NCBI RefSeq assembly: GCF_038396675.1
Contig: NC_088924.1
Coordinates: forward strand, 36,751,001 to 36,815,000
Length of the DNA: 64,000 nucleotides
Origin: Hydra vulgaris
Taxonomy: Eukaryota; Cnidaria; Hydrozoa; Anthoathecata; Hydridae
Direction: 5' to 3'
The notes under the pieces are model-generated. The model had not been told where the DNA came from. It saw only the letters and a list, made by a program, of their open reading frames with translations, and searched no databases. Below are positions 13,701-24,059 of this stretch, piece after piece. Position numbers and translations under genes: made by a program. Numbering within the stretch: the stretch's first letter is position 1; every line of letters starts with the position of its first letter.

Positions 13701-13900
13701 TAACGGTTATGGGTAAGACTCGTTTTTTACGGACTTACTAAAGAGGGGTGCCTGAAAAAAACGTCCGCCTTCTGTATAGTTTTTTTTAATTTGATTCGTT
13801 ATTAAAACAAAAAAAAAGTACAACAGGACATTACAAGGAATCAAACTCCGGTCTCCGCCGTCAAAGTAAATAACGTTAACCTCTCGGCCAAGCAAACAAA
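13700..13900 (-). mobile_element. tRNA-derived SINE-like element
   Basis: The minus strand has a tRNA-like head with both polymerase III internal promoter boxes: A box TGGCCGAGAGG (13892-13874 region) and B box GGAGTTTGATTCC (13849-13837), about 30 bases apart. Each differs from consensus by one or two bases. A T-run follows (about 13820-13808 on the minus strand), then a body to about 13700. It could instead be a tRNA pseudogene. Confidence 0.5.
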
Positions 13901-13939
13901 TTGACATTTTTGTATATATTTAAAGAGGTTTTTTAAATT

Positions 13940-14200
13940 GGGATTCTGTGACGCAAACAAAGGGGTTTGCGGTCGTATAAAGTATCTTAGGTATTAAGGT
14001 ACCTCCTCCACCTTTTTGTCAATAAACTTTTTTATTGAAACAAAAAAGTTGGGGGGGGGGGAGTTTGAAAAACGTACGTACTTTTTAAGAGAGGGTGGGG
14101 ACTTAAAGTACGCATGGCAACAGGGGGGAGGGAAGGGTGTCAAATTTCAATATTTTTGGCGTACGTACTTTATGGACAACCCTTTATTACCGAGCTTAAT
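13940..14200. repeat. Repeat with duplicated CGTACGTACTTT motif
   Basis: ACGTACGTACTTT occurs near 14072 and CGTACGTACTTTATGGACAA near 14160, around G-rich tracts (14050-14060, 14124-14135). The reverse complement of the right copy, TTGTCCATAAAGTACGTACG, resembles ends of small DNA transposons in invertebrates. Boundaries not resolved. Confidence 0.4.
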
Positions 14201-14403
14201 AGTGTTAGTGCTCATTCGAGCCTGTTTGACATAGAATCCTTGGCACCGATTGCAACGGAGGTAGTGGCGAGAAAGAGTCACAGCAATTTGCTTTATAAGA
14301 AAGCGTGAACGAACGTGTATGCAAATATCTAACGTACGTAAACTTCAAATTAAGTAAAGTTAAAACATTCTAAAACACTTCTCAAGTTTTACAGTTTGCA
14401 TCC

Positions 14404-16520
14404 CAGTTAATTGTGCGTTTTGGCTCAAAATATTTGTGTTTCAATTTTTTACTGAGTTTTTTGTTGAAAGTGTAATTAGATCAGAAAATGTAACTATTAT
14501 TTTCCTGTGTTAAGTTAAAAACTAGTTTTTATCATAAATATTTTGAGATAATGATTTTATCAGAATGTAAATAGATAAATAATTCGAATTCGAATTCGAA
14601 TCGAAGTAAATGATAAATCTTGCTTTAAACAGATAATAATAAGTTTTAACGATTTATCAGTCAAGTCTCATTAAAAAGACTTTAATAAAAAAACTTCATT
14701 TTCAATTTTGCCGTCTATTCACAGTTCTCTTATTCCACTTTTTTTATCCTTACTTCTTATGGCTAAAGGCAAAGGAAAAAGATCATCAGAAGATCAACGA
14801 GTCGAAATTATAGCTAAACTTAAAAAAATTGATGCGCAAAGCAAACGAGCGATTGCAAGAGAATATAATGTAACTGAAAATTCAATTCGATCTCTCTGGA
14901 ATAATCGAGATCAAATAGAAAAAAGAAGTTTACTAATGACAGAAGAAGCTATAAAAAAAGTGTTTCGATTATCGTCTGGAAAATTTGAAGCAATAGAAAA
15001 TGAGCTATATATTTGGATTGATGCATTGCGTCGTTCAAAGATTGAAGTGTCTCCATCGCTAGCAATTATGAAAGCAAAAGAAATAGCGCAAAAATTAAAT
15101 TTAAAAGAAGAAGAATTTAAAGCTTCTTGGCAATGGCATGCAAACTTTCGTCGTCGTTGAGGCTTAAAATCGATGCATCTCTATGAAGAAGGAGTTGAAG
15201 TTGATAAAGGTGATCCTGTTCTTTTTCAGCAACTTGAGGACCCTTACTAAGTTATTAAAATGTACAGACCCAAAAATGTATATAATATGGACGATACTGG
15301 ACTTTTTTTTCGCTGCCTAGATATTCTCTGTTAATACCTACAGAAAGCTTAGTAACTACAAGAGGTAAAAAAAAATCAAAAGAAAGAGTGGCTTTAGTTG
15401 TTTGCTCCAAGGCAACAGGATCTCACAAAATACCCTGTTTTATTATTGGAAAGCTGTACGAGCTGGTTGTATAGTCGGCAAAACATGGCCTATACCGTAT
15501 TTTTCACAGAAAAATGCATGGATGGATATATGTTGGAAATGGTTCAATGAAGTATTTTATCCTATAGTTAAATGCAAAACTGGCTTGCCTGTTCTTTTAT
15601 TTTATCTTGTAAAAGTTGTTTTCTTCCCTCCAATTTGCACAAGTTGGAAGCAACCATGTGATAAGGGGATTATTGCAGCTCTCAAGAAGCGATATAAATA
15701 ACTATATCTCTCAGGCATATTGTCATATTACAGCCTCGATGTAAATACAAAGGAATGTCTGAAAGAAAGTGTGCAAAAAAGGTGCCGCAGGAGTTGAATA
15801 CGGGAAGCCCGCACATCTTCTTGACGCTGCTAAGTATGACGATTTGAACTGGAAATCAATTCAACCTTCATCTCTCAAAAATTACTTCGACAAGGCAGAA
15901 TTATTTCAGATTTCCAGTCCCGTTAACACTGAACTATGCTCTGAGGAGGCTGACTTCGCATCTTTTAATATGCACTTGCTGCTGAACGAAATTGAAGGAA
16001 TAGGGAATATGATCAGTTCGGAAGATATCAGCAACTTTGAATCAATTGACTGTGAAGATTCTCCAACGTATATTGAAGCAATCAAGGAAAATGTTGAAGA
16101 TTGTTTGTCTCTCGAAGAAAATAATGATAATGCAGTTGCTATGGATAACAATTCTGATGAAGAAGAAGCTAATAATGATGAGATAGACGATGGTACAGAC
16201 TTCTTAGGTATTGAATTTATACATTCATCTCTGATCGATATTGGCAAGCAATTAAAATGTCAAAAAGCTAAAGCAATTTTAAAAGACAACAACGGTAAAT
16301 TAATGAATAGCTAAGAACAACTATCATCAAACATACGGTCAGTAATTATGAAAATTAAACGAGAAAAGCTGCAGAATGCATATCAGCCTACAATTCATGA
16401 CTTTTTCCGTCATGCATAATATATTTCTTAATAAAGATTTGTTTATATAGCTAATAATTTAGTTTGCTAAATTTTTTCTTATCTTTTTCTTACTTGCGCA
16501 CTCCTAGTTAATTGCGCACC
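14404..16520 (+). mobile_element. pogo/Tigger-like element
   Basis: Encodes a plus-strand CENP-B/Tigger-type transposase (14759-16430). Both flanks carry AGTTAATTG(T/C)GC, at 14405 and 16506, but in the same orientation, so true terminal repeats are not proven. AATAAA occurs at 16430, just after the coding part. Confidence 0.65.
14759..16430 (+). pseudogene. pogo/Tigger-like transposase
   Basis: The first ATG is at 14759 (MAKGKGKRSSEDQRVEI). A CENP-B-type HTH follows (SKRAIAREYNVTENSIRSLW), then the second HTH block ending EEEFKASWQWHANFRRR, where a TGA stops the frame at 15158-15160. Beyond it the protein goes on: KNVYNMDDTGLFFR carries the first catalytic D, then KERVALVVCSKATGSHK. Later frames hold the third-D neighbourhood only poorly. 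15769-16314 is an acidic C-terminal tail (SDEEEANNDEIDDGTDF). At least three stops or frameshifts make it a pseudogene. Confidence 0.75.
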
Positions 16521-16905
16521 GCAGTGCCTGTTTCAATTTGCGCAACTAAGCGAGACACTACTGCAATTAGTCCTAATAAGCTGCGGATGTTATGAAAAAA
16601 AATTGTCTCAAACTTAATAAGTAGTGATAAGGCAAATATTGACTTCTTTGAGCCCCGGTCATGTAAATTTTATTTTTAGAAAACGGCATTCTATTCTTAT
16701 TTTAATGACGAAATACAATAAAAAAAAAATAGATAAATAAAAATAATAAGACAGTCCGGCTACTCCAGAAGGTGCTGCTGTGGGGGCAAAAAAAGAAGCC
16801 CGTAGCTAGAAAAAACTTTCTTTTGACTATTAAAATTCTTTTTTGCTACATTTATTTTTTTACTATAATATATATGCTGCGGCCGTTTTCCAAAACGCCT
16901 TAATA
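16521..16905. other. AT-rich stretch, nothing recognised
   Basis: No credible ORF or repeat between the pogo-like element and the left terminal repeat of the DD37D mariner. Confidence 0.5.
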
Positions 16906-16941
16906 CCCTGTAGTACCAATTGAAGTGCGAAGTTTGTTTAA

Positions 16942-19726
16942 GGTGGCACACAACTGAAAACAAGTTTTTTTGTAAATAATCAAAATTTTGATTTTTTTTT
17001 TTTTAATGACAATTATTTTATATTAAAATAAAATAAAAAACAGATAATTTTTTTTTTTAATTAATTTTATTATCCATAATGGCCAAAAATGGGTTGTAAA
17101 ACATGTGTTTTTAGTAAATCTTCAAAACCTAATAACTTAATTTTGCCTCAATTACTGAAACTAAAATTTTGAACATAGGTTCCTAATCATATTTCACCCT
17201 GTTTGACCGTGGGAATTTTTATAATTTAAATTATTTCATGAAATATTGCATTTCTAACAAAATCACCTAATATATATATGAAATATCAATAAATTCAGCA
17301 CTATAAACATCAATATTTCACTTTCTATAACTTTTTATGAAAATTCTGAGGGTTAAATGAAGTATTATATTATGATAAACAAATCCTGAAAATTGTATCA
17401 TGTAATTCTGTTTTGTTAATGAGAAAATGTGTTTCAAAGTTTAAAAAAATACATATTGAGAAAAAAGCAAAAATAAGAAAAAAATATATAACAACATAAA
17501 AATTATCAAAATCCACCAGAGATGTAACTATCAGTTGTTTCTTTTATTTGCTGATCGTCTATGAAACCTTTTTTAACTGCTCTTATTTTTTTTCTCTGCA
17601 TTTTACTTTTATCCGTTGACTTTGACTTCATATGTCGAATTCTGGTTTTGTCAACTTTACTTGACGAAGCTAATGTAACAATTCCACTCAAGCCAAAGTA
17701 TTTTAAAACTTCTAATACACCATTAGCACCATCATTATAATGCAGCACTGCTGAGTATGTTCCCATTTCAATTGTAGACTTACTAACAAATGTGTGCTTT
17801 GGTACGCGAGACCATATAATAGAATTTAATGCTTCATTGGCATTTTGCGTCGTTCCATGCAAACATTTAATTAGAAGATCATCAGCCTGAAGATCCTTGA
17901 TGATTGGTAAAATAAGATTCTTAATCCAGATAGGTATACATGATTTTGATTTGTAATTTGTATTATTTAGAGCCCAATATTTGCACCAACTTGCCAATCC
18001 TCTTGGGCAAAACTGATGTTGCATTTGCTGGTTTTCAAAGTTGGTAAAATGAAATAAAATAGCATAAACTGCCTTTTTCATAGCATACAAGTTGTTGACA
18101 TTTTGACGAATGGCCATGCCATAATAGTTTTGCATAGAATTTATACATTTTTCTGTTAGGTTACCTCTACCTGATAAAGGTGTTTTAGTGCCTTTGTGTG
18201 CTTTGACTAAATTTCTAAGTCGTGTACCCAATCTTTTTTGCACATGACCTACACATTCAAGTTTTATTGGAGTGATGTCAAAATCCTGGTAAGGGTTTGA
18301 GTTTTTGACATCTTTGAATGAAGAAGTGTCTCCATCACCTAGAAACTCTTTATAAATTAGATTATTTTTTTTAACCGAGCGATTAAAAATTGTTACTGCT
18401 CCTGCAGACTCCATACTTCCAGACGAAGATTTGTGATTTATTTCACATTGATGATCAATTATCCAACACTGATATTCTGGAGTTCCTTTTTTACTGTTCC
18501 ACATTTTACAGCCCATGCAGTACTTAGACAAAACTTCAATATCAATGCATTTATCCCCAGAAATCGCAGTAACTACACCGTGCAATGAATTGTGACCGCG
18601 TTTCTGCCATGTACCATCAATTGAAACTCTTACACATGGTATATCCTGAGCAATGTCAACTTTTTTAGAGTCCTTAGTCGCTAATAACATACTTTTCTCT
18701 GAAGCACTTTTATAAGCTACCATAATAGTTTTGTTTAATTTTTGAAATCCATTTTCAGATATACATTTTAAGTTCATGCAAGATGAAAATGTTTTTATAG
18801 CTCCATAACCACAGCCTACTTCTCGAAAAGCTATTATTGCACGAATATTAACATCATATGGTGAGTTAGCTGTTACTGCATCAAATTTAGCATTTATTGA
18901 TTTGTTTGATGAATTAAATCTTTTAACATAATCACAGTGTTTACATTTTAATTGAAACAAATGTGCAAATCCTTTTCTACAGGAATCAACATCTGTTAAA
19001 AGTAATGGCTGAAAGCAGTTGTTGCATGCAGTTTTAGCTATAAGTTCTTTAAGAATTGAAAAATTAATAAAAACAAAATAGTTATCTTTTCCAGAATCAA
19101 ATGTATTCGAGTAGTTGGGTTTGATTTTCCTTTCACTAGAACAGCTACTTGCTGCTTGAGTTGTGGACGATGTCATCGTCGATGATAAGATGTAAGAAGA
19201 AGATGATTTTTTATTTCCAACAACACCATTCCATTTTCGTTTTATCCTTCTTGATAAATTTTGTTTAGTTTTATTTCCTTATTTATTCATTTAAAAACAA
19301 CTTTATTCCAACTAAATTGAAATCAATTTTTAAATTATTTGGTATAAAATGAGAGAAAAGTTACAGTATAAAAGACTAACATTAACAGATTAAAAACACT
19401 CTTGTTCGTAAATAAAATTTTGAATTATGACTTTTAAAACTGAAAACTAACAAGAGTCTGCGTATAACAAATTAAAACCAAGTTTGTGATGGTGTTTTAC
19501 TGTTTTGAATTCAGAAAAACTCCTATGACTGATGGTTGCTAAGGCGTTGTTAGGGAATTTATTTTCAAGTGTCATCTACTAAAATGATATTAAATCAACT
19601 TTTATATCATTTTTGAGACTAATTTTTTTTTTATATGTTCAAGGAATGGTTATAGAATCAAAATACCCAAAAATCTAAAAATTGATTTTTTTCAAAAAAC
19701 TTGCTTTTTTTCAGTTGTGTGCCACC
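16942..19726 (-). mobile_element. Complete Kolobok-like DNA transposon
   Basis: Ends GGTGGCACACAACTGAAAA (from 16942) and its reverse complement (to 19726), flanked by TTAA on both sides (16938-16941 and 19727-19730). TTAA target duplication plus a single long DDE-type transposase fits the Kolobok superfamily. It is inserted in the left end of a mariner-type element, whose sequence resumes at 19731. At 2785 bp with an uninterrupted 556-codon ORF it is one of the best-preserved elements here. Confidence 0.85.
17506..19176 (-). CDS. Kolobok-like transposase
   Basis: 556 residues without a stop. It should cut and paste its own element. Two Cys pairs (C51/C54 and C78/C81) look like a zinc finger. 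The core has SIDGTWQKRGHNSLHGVV (D187), SMESAGAVTIFNRS (E256), GDGDTSSF (D281/D283) and LECVGHVQKRLG (E307), a pattern I recall as the Mutator-like/Kolobok transposase domain. The C-terminus is basic (KSKMQRKKIRAVKKG). The ATG at 19176 was chosen, but the same frame stays open 34 codons further up to a TAA at 19279-19281, preceded by ATG AAT AAA. A longer ancestral protein therefore probably started at 19290. Strand is opposite to the surrounding mariner. Superfamily name is inferred from the TTAA flanks. Confidence 0.82.
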   Translation of the reverse strand: MTSSTTQAASSCSSERKIKPNYSNTFDSGKDNYFVFINFSILKELIAKTACNNCFQPLLLTDVDSCRKGFAHLFQLKCKHCDYVKRFNSSNKSINAKFDAVTANSPYDVNIRAIIAFREVGCGYGAIKTFSSCMNLKCISENGFQKLNKTIMVAYKSASEKSMLLATKDSKKVDIAQDIPCVRVSIDGTWQKRGHNSLHGVVTAISGDKCIDIEVLSKYCMGCKMWNSKKGTPEYQCWIIDHQCEINHKSSSGSMESAGAVTIFNRSVKKNNLIYKEFLGDGDTSSFKDVKNSNPYQDFDITPIKLECVGHVQKRLGTRLRNLVKAHKGTKTPLSGRGNLTEKCINSMQNYYGMAIRQNVNNLYAMKKAVYAILFHFTNFENQQMQHQFCPRGLASWCKYWALNNTNYKSKSCIPIWIKNLILPIIKDLQADDLLIKCLHGTTQNANEALNSIIWSRVPKHTFVSKSTIEMGTYSAVLHYNDGANGVLEVLKYFGLSGIVTLASSSKVDKTRIRHMKSKSTDKSKMQRKKIRAVKKGFIDDQQIKETTDSYISGGF

Positions 19727-19799
19727 TTAAACTTGTCATGTTAACAGGCATGTGCTCTTTATATAGTTCCCGCATTTATTTGTATTGTTTGAATAGATT

Positions 19800-20159
19800 C
19801 TAGATGACTCGTTGTTCAATGGGGAACAATGGTCATTCCAACAAGACAGTGCCCCTTCGCACAAAGCGAAGACAACACAGAGGTGGTTGACAGCCAATGT
19901 GCCCGATTTTATCTCTACGGATGCCTGGCCGTCAGCATCACCAGATCTTAATCCATTGGATTATGCAATCTGGTCTAAACTGGAGGTGAAGGTGTGCTGC
20001 AAACCTCACACTTCCGTTGATGCCGACAAGCGATCACTTCTCAGAGAATGGGATGCTTTATCCATGGATACCGTGCGTAAATCAATCGAGGAATGGCGTC
20101 CAAGACTGGAGGCGTGCATACGGGCAAAAGGGGGTTATTTCGAGGACTCTCTTTTTTAA
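19800..20159 (+). pseudogene. mariner transposase C-terminal part (DD37D)
   Basis: Carries WSFQQDSAPSHKA (second catalytic D) and WPSASPDLNPLDYAIW (third). I count 37 residues between the two Asp residues, which is the DD37D (maT-like) spacing. The N-terminal half with the DNA-binding domain and first Asp is absent: only terminal-repeat sequence lies on the other side of the nested Kolobok-like element. It ends EACIRAKGGYFEDSLF, a normal end for the family. Confidence 0.8.
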
Positions 20160-20295
20160 TGTGTACTTTAGCATTTTAACTAAAACATAACATGCATATA
20201 ATATGTATATATTACATTTGTTCTTGCATTAAAAACATGTTCTCTTAAATTTTTTTACTGAATTAAAATTTCGCACTTCAATTGGTACTACTAGG

Positions 20296-20584
20296 TATGC
20301 TTATTACGTATTTTGAGAAAAACGCAATTAAAAAAAATTATTAGGAGAAACTCTCTGTAAAACGTTTTATTTTTTTATTGTGAAACGAATGATTTTTATG
20401 AATTTTTTCAGAATTCTTTGAAAATATGTATTCAATAACCTTTGTAAACATCTAAACTAGCTTATTTTGTAAAAAAAGTCAAAATTGATTTTTTTTTTAA
20501 CTTAAGACGTTTTTAAAAACGGCAGCAGTATGGATGATACAACAAATATGTTGAAATGAGATAATTTGACGCAAAATTTAAAAG
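20296..20584. other. AT-rich stretch, nothing recognised
   Basis: No ORF or repeat supported here. Confidence 0.5.
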
Positions 20585-20635
20585 CACCAATACACTATAC
20601 TTAAAATTTAAAATTTCAAGTATAGTGTATTGGTG
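20585..20635. repeat. 18-bp-arm hairpin
   Basis: CACCAATACACTATACTT (20585-20602) recurs as its exact reverse complement at 20618-20635, with AAATTT palindromes in the loop. It could be a tiny MITE or a hairpin RNA; nothing decides between them. Confidence 0.7.
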
Positions 20636-20702
20636 TTCGCAAAGAAACATTATCTAAATCGATTTTTAGTTATAGTTATAAACTAATTTTTTTAAAACTT
20701 TA

Positions 20703-20918
20703 GGCCGGGTGAATAAAAATGAGCAATTGCTTTTACTCAGTAATTGGTCAGCTTTACGTGAATAAAAAAGTTTTTATTCATGTAAAGCTGAGCAATTACT
20801 GAGTAAATTGCCCAACTTTAAGTGAATAAAAATTTGAGCAAAATTGCTAAAGTTTTTATTTGCTTAAAACTGACCAATTACTGAGTAAAAGCAATTGCTC
20901 ATTTTTATTCAACCGACC
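20703..20918. mobile_element. MITE with ~49 bp terminal inverted repeats
   Basis: A 216 bp element starts GGCCGGGTGAATAAAAATGA, and its last ~49 bases are the reverse complement with two or three mismatches near the tip. The middle holds a further palindrome around TTTACGTGAATAAA. No ORF. A target duplication could not be recognised with confidence. It lies just outside the left copy of the long inverted repeat. Confidence 0.85.
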
Positions 20919-20994
20919 TCTTGTTGCGCTTGTCTGAGAAATCTAGACTAAATAAACAAATTCTGGAAGTGATGTCTTCAAATTGTCCTCATTT

Positions 20995-21410
20995 TCAGAT
21001 AATTTTTAGCCCATTTTAAGAGAATATTTGCGCATGGAGTGCAATTGCTACTTTAAGGGGAAATTTTAGCAACATGAATATGACAAACACAATTGTTTTT
21101 AACTTTTCTGCTAATCTGGGTAGATTTAAACAGTAAATGTAAAAATTCAGCATGGTTACATTTTTGGTTGCCTAGAAATCATGGTCCGAAACCACAAAGT
21201 TGGAAATTTTACCCTAATTTTAAGCTCTTATATCTCTTAAGGTCATTACTTGCACGCAGTCTTCGTAGTTTTTTTTGAAAGACAATAAGACATAAATTAA
21301 TTTTATGCAACAAAAATTGTGTGCATGCAAGGACCTGGGAAGGAGTAACCTGCCAAATATCACTTTTTGCGTTCAACGTGCGTTGTTAGATTACCCACAA
21401 ACAACTGTGC
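20995..21410 (+). repeat. Long inverted repeat, left copy
   Basis: Matches the reverse complement of about 27640-28115. Shared blocks include TTTTAGCAACATGA, TCTGCTAATCTGGGTAGATT, ATTCAGCATGGTTACATTTT, AGAAATCATGGTCCGAAA and GCATGCAAGGACCTGGGAAG. The right copy has an extra ~90 bp. The pair could be terminal repeats of one large element enclosing 21.4-27.6 kb, or two independent copies. Confidence 0.8.
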
Positions 21411-21672
21411 CTTAGATCTACTTTATAGCCTTAATAATTAGTACTGCAATTAAATATAAATAAGAGCACTTGACTAAAATTACATTTTAGGCTTTTAAAT
21501 GAAACAAAGTACTTAACAAAAGGTTCAAGTGATGCAATGAGAAAAGTGAACAATATATATTTCCCGAGAAATAAAGTGAGAGAAATCATCCCCTCAGTAT
21601 TACCTTGTTCTATCAACAAATGTAATAAATAAAATGTTCTAATATAACATAATATACAATACCAGGTAGAAA

Positions 21673-21840
<168 letters not shown>

Positions 21841-22097
21841 CAGTAGTGGCCAAAACGAATGCAACCAAATAATGCTAATTTAGTTTCTTCATATAAAAGT
21901 GCTGCATTTTTTCAATTTAGAGAAACAACTATGTAACTGTTTAGAGACAAAGTTCTTCAAGTTTTATTCATCACAAAGCTCATTATTTGTACACGAAAAT
22001 TAATAAATTAATCAAAAGTATTAAAAAAAGTTGATTTCCTTCTGGACAAAACAAGTGCAACTCGACAAAATGTTGACCAAGCTGTATTTCGCTATCA

Positions 22098-23083
22098 TTA
22101 TTTTGTGGCGAATCCTTTGTTGTCGATCACAGCCTTCGATCTTCGAGGCATAGATTCGATCAGGTGATCAATCAAACTTTGTGGAATCGCTGCCCAGGCC
22201 TTTTGAATTTGTTTAAACAGTTGATCCTTATTACGAACACCTTCACGAATAATTCTGCGGTTGACGATCTCCCACAGGTTCTCGATAGGGTTTAGATCCG
22301 GAGATTGAGGCGGCCAACCCATCACCTATAGGTGGTTGTCTTGAAACCACTGCTTGACTACTTTTGCAGTGTGTTTCTGATCGTTGTCTTGCTGAAAAAC
22401 CCATTTTATTAGCATATTCAATTCAGCATGAGGTAACATAACATCTTTCAGGATATTTTTATACATGAAACGGTCCATTATTCCATCGTTTCGATGTATT
22501 GGACCTAGACCGTTAGCAGAAAAACACCCCCAGACCATTACATTACCTCCACCATGCTTCACGGTCTTATGGCAGTAACGTAAATCGAGGCGTTTTCCAT
22601 ACACGGCAAATGCCATCGCTCCCAATGATGTTGAACTTCGATTCATCACTGAACAGGCCATTTCTGCATATTTCAGTCAATATGAGATGTAGCAAACAGG
22701 AGTCTTTTCTTCTGGTTTTTTAGTGAAATCAGCGGTTTCTTTGCAGGGCGTCGAGAAAACAATCCGGCTTCAACAGCACGTCGTCTGATTGTTCGGTCCG
22801 ATACGGGCAGCTCTAATTGCTTTTTTATCTCGACTGATGATATCCAGGGATCCTTCTTGACGGATCTGACGATCATAGAATCCTCTGTAGAAGTGGTGGA
22901 ACGCGGTCTCCAACCTTTGTTATCTGCTGCCAACTTCCGCGAAGAACGATATTTGGAACATAGTCTTGATACGGTCCATTTTTTCACGCGATATTTATTA
23001 CAAATACTTTTTTGTGACATTCCATTTACGTAATCGCCAATAATTTTCTTTCTCAGTTCCAATCCAAGACAGTCGGAAGCCAT
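22098..23083 (-). pseudogene. Tc1-like transposase (DD34E)
   Basis: Starts MASDCLGLELRKKIIGDYV at 23083, with paired HTH motifs (SQKSICNKYRVKKWTVSRL; SDRTIRRRAVEAGL). The first catalytic Asp is in FSDESKFNIIGSDG, readable in a different frame from the flanking pieces, so there are frameshifts near 22670 and 22590. WVFQQDNDQKHTAKVV gives the second Asp, and WPPQSPDLNPIENLW the Glu. With an in-frame TAG (22323-22325) counted as a residue, 34 residues separate them. Dead copy. Confidence 0.9.
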
Positions 23084-23319
23084 TTTTGCACTTGAAGTCA
23101 TAAAAATCACGCTTCTCAAGGCTTACCGTGTTACATTTACCTTGTGATGATACAATAATGCTCTTTGGAACACAACGTCTTGGTTGGATGTGGACTGTAT
23201 TGATGTAATGAAACACTTGTTATATTTCACTTCTTGTATTGATGTTCTTCGATAAAACAGTTTGATAAAACTTACTTCGATAAACTGTCTTGATAATACT
23301 GACTGATTGACTTCCATAT

Positions 23320-23565
23320 ACTGACTGAATTACATCTCGATTTACATGTCTCTTATATAGTAAAACGAACCTGTGTGAACCTGTTCTGGAAGATTCTAGA
23401 TGCTTCTTTTCGATGCTTCTGGAAGCTTCTAGATGCGTCTGGATGCTTCTGAATGTTTCTGGATATTTCTGGATGCTACTGGATGCTTCCAGATGCTTCT
23501 TCTGTAAACTTCTAGAAGCTTCTCCATGCTTCTGAAAACTTCTAGAAACTTCTGGATACTTCCTT
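23320..23565 (-). promoter_or_regulatory. Heat-shock-element-like array with TATA box and initiator
   Basis: About 23383-23565 is an array of 10-base units of the form TTCTGGATGC / TTCTAGAAGC. It includes TTCTAGAAGCTTC and TTCTGGAAGCTTC, which match the HSE rule of alternating nTTCn and nGAAn pentamers. On the minus strand it is followed by TATATAAG (23359-23352) and TCAGT initiator-like pentamers (23328-23320), about 33 bases from the TATA box. The transposase ATG lies some 240 bases downstream. A donor-like GTAAGT at 23275-23270 suggests a 5' UTR intron. Confidence 0.6.
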
Positions 23566-23840
23566 TAATTATTAAAAAACTTCCGTGACGTTGACACGGA
23601 CCAGACTTAAGAAAATGTAACAAACCAAAAAAGTTGCACTTGTTTGTCCCTGCAAAATGGCACTTGTCAACGAAGTTCTGCCTGTGTGCTGTCACCTGTC
23701 AGCTGATTGCTCCTGTCATGGCATGCTATGACTCCAGACTATTTGCTGTGGTAGTATAGTTCGTTTCGTTTTTAAGACATGTAAAATTAGGAACATTTTT
23801 TAGCATTGTTCGATGTTGGTTGCAAATGTTTTGTTCAATA

Positions 23841-23843
<3 letters not shown>

Positions 23844-23935
<92 letters not shown>
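23844..23935. repeat. (TA)n microsatellite, right part
   Basis: Continuation of the TA tract split by the Tc1 element. Confidence 0.95.
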
Positions 23936-23937
<2 letters not shown>

Positions 23938-24059
23938 GAAGGAAAACCTTATTGAAAGCTGATGACAAGCTTATCTTTTATGCTGTGACTCATGTACGTA
24001 CCATCGTTTTTCTTTGGGTATTGGCTGAAAGCAGCCAAACAGTTGTCAATACCCAAGAC

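Larger units (their letters stand above)
16906..20295 (+). mobile_element. mariner-type element (DD37D), split by a Kolobok-like element
   Basis: Terminal inverted repeats share GTAGTACCAATTGAAGTGCG (left, 16910-16930) and its reverse complement at 20272-20291. Flanks are TA at 16904-16905 and 20296-20297, the target duplication of Tc1/mariner elements. Only the C-terminal part of the transposase is left (19800-20159), so the element was internally deleted before or apart from the insertion of the 2.8 kb Kolobok-like element close to its left end. Confidence 0.88.
21841..23843 (-). mobile_element. Tc1-like element inserted in (TA)n
   Basis: Left tip CAGTAGTGGCCAAAAC and right tip, as reverse complement, CAGTATTGAACAAAAC; both continue to TGCAACCAA, giving inverted repeats of about 29 bp. 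Each tip abuts a TA. The element is 2003 bp, longer than the usual ~1.6 kb because of a ~500 bp 5' region with a heat-shock-element-like array. Confidence 0.9.

Noticed and set aside
14404-16515. AGTTAATTG(T/C)GC at both flanks as terminal inverted repeats of the pogo-like element
   Set aside because: The two copies are in the same orientation and similarity is short, so they cannot be called inverted ends.
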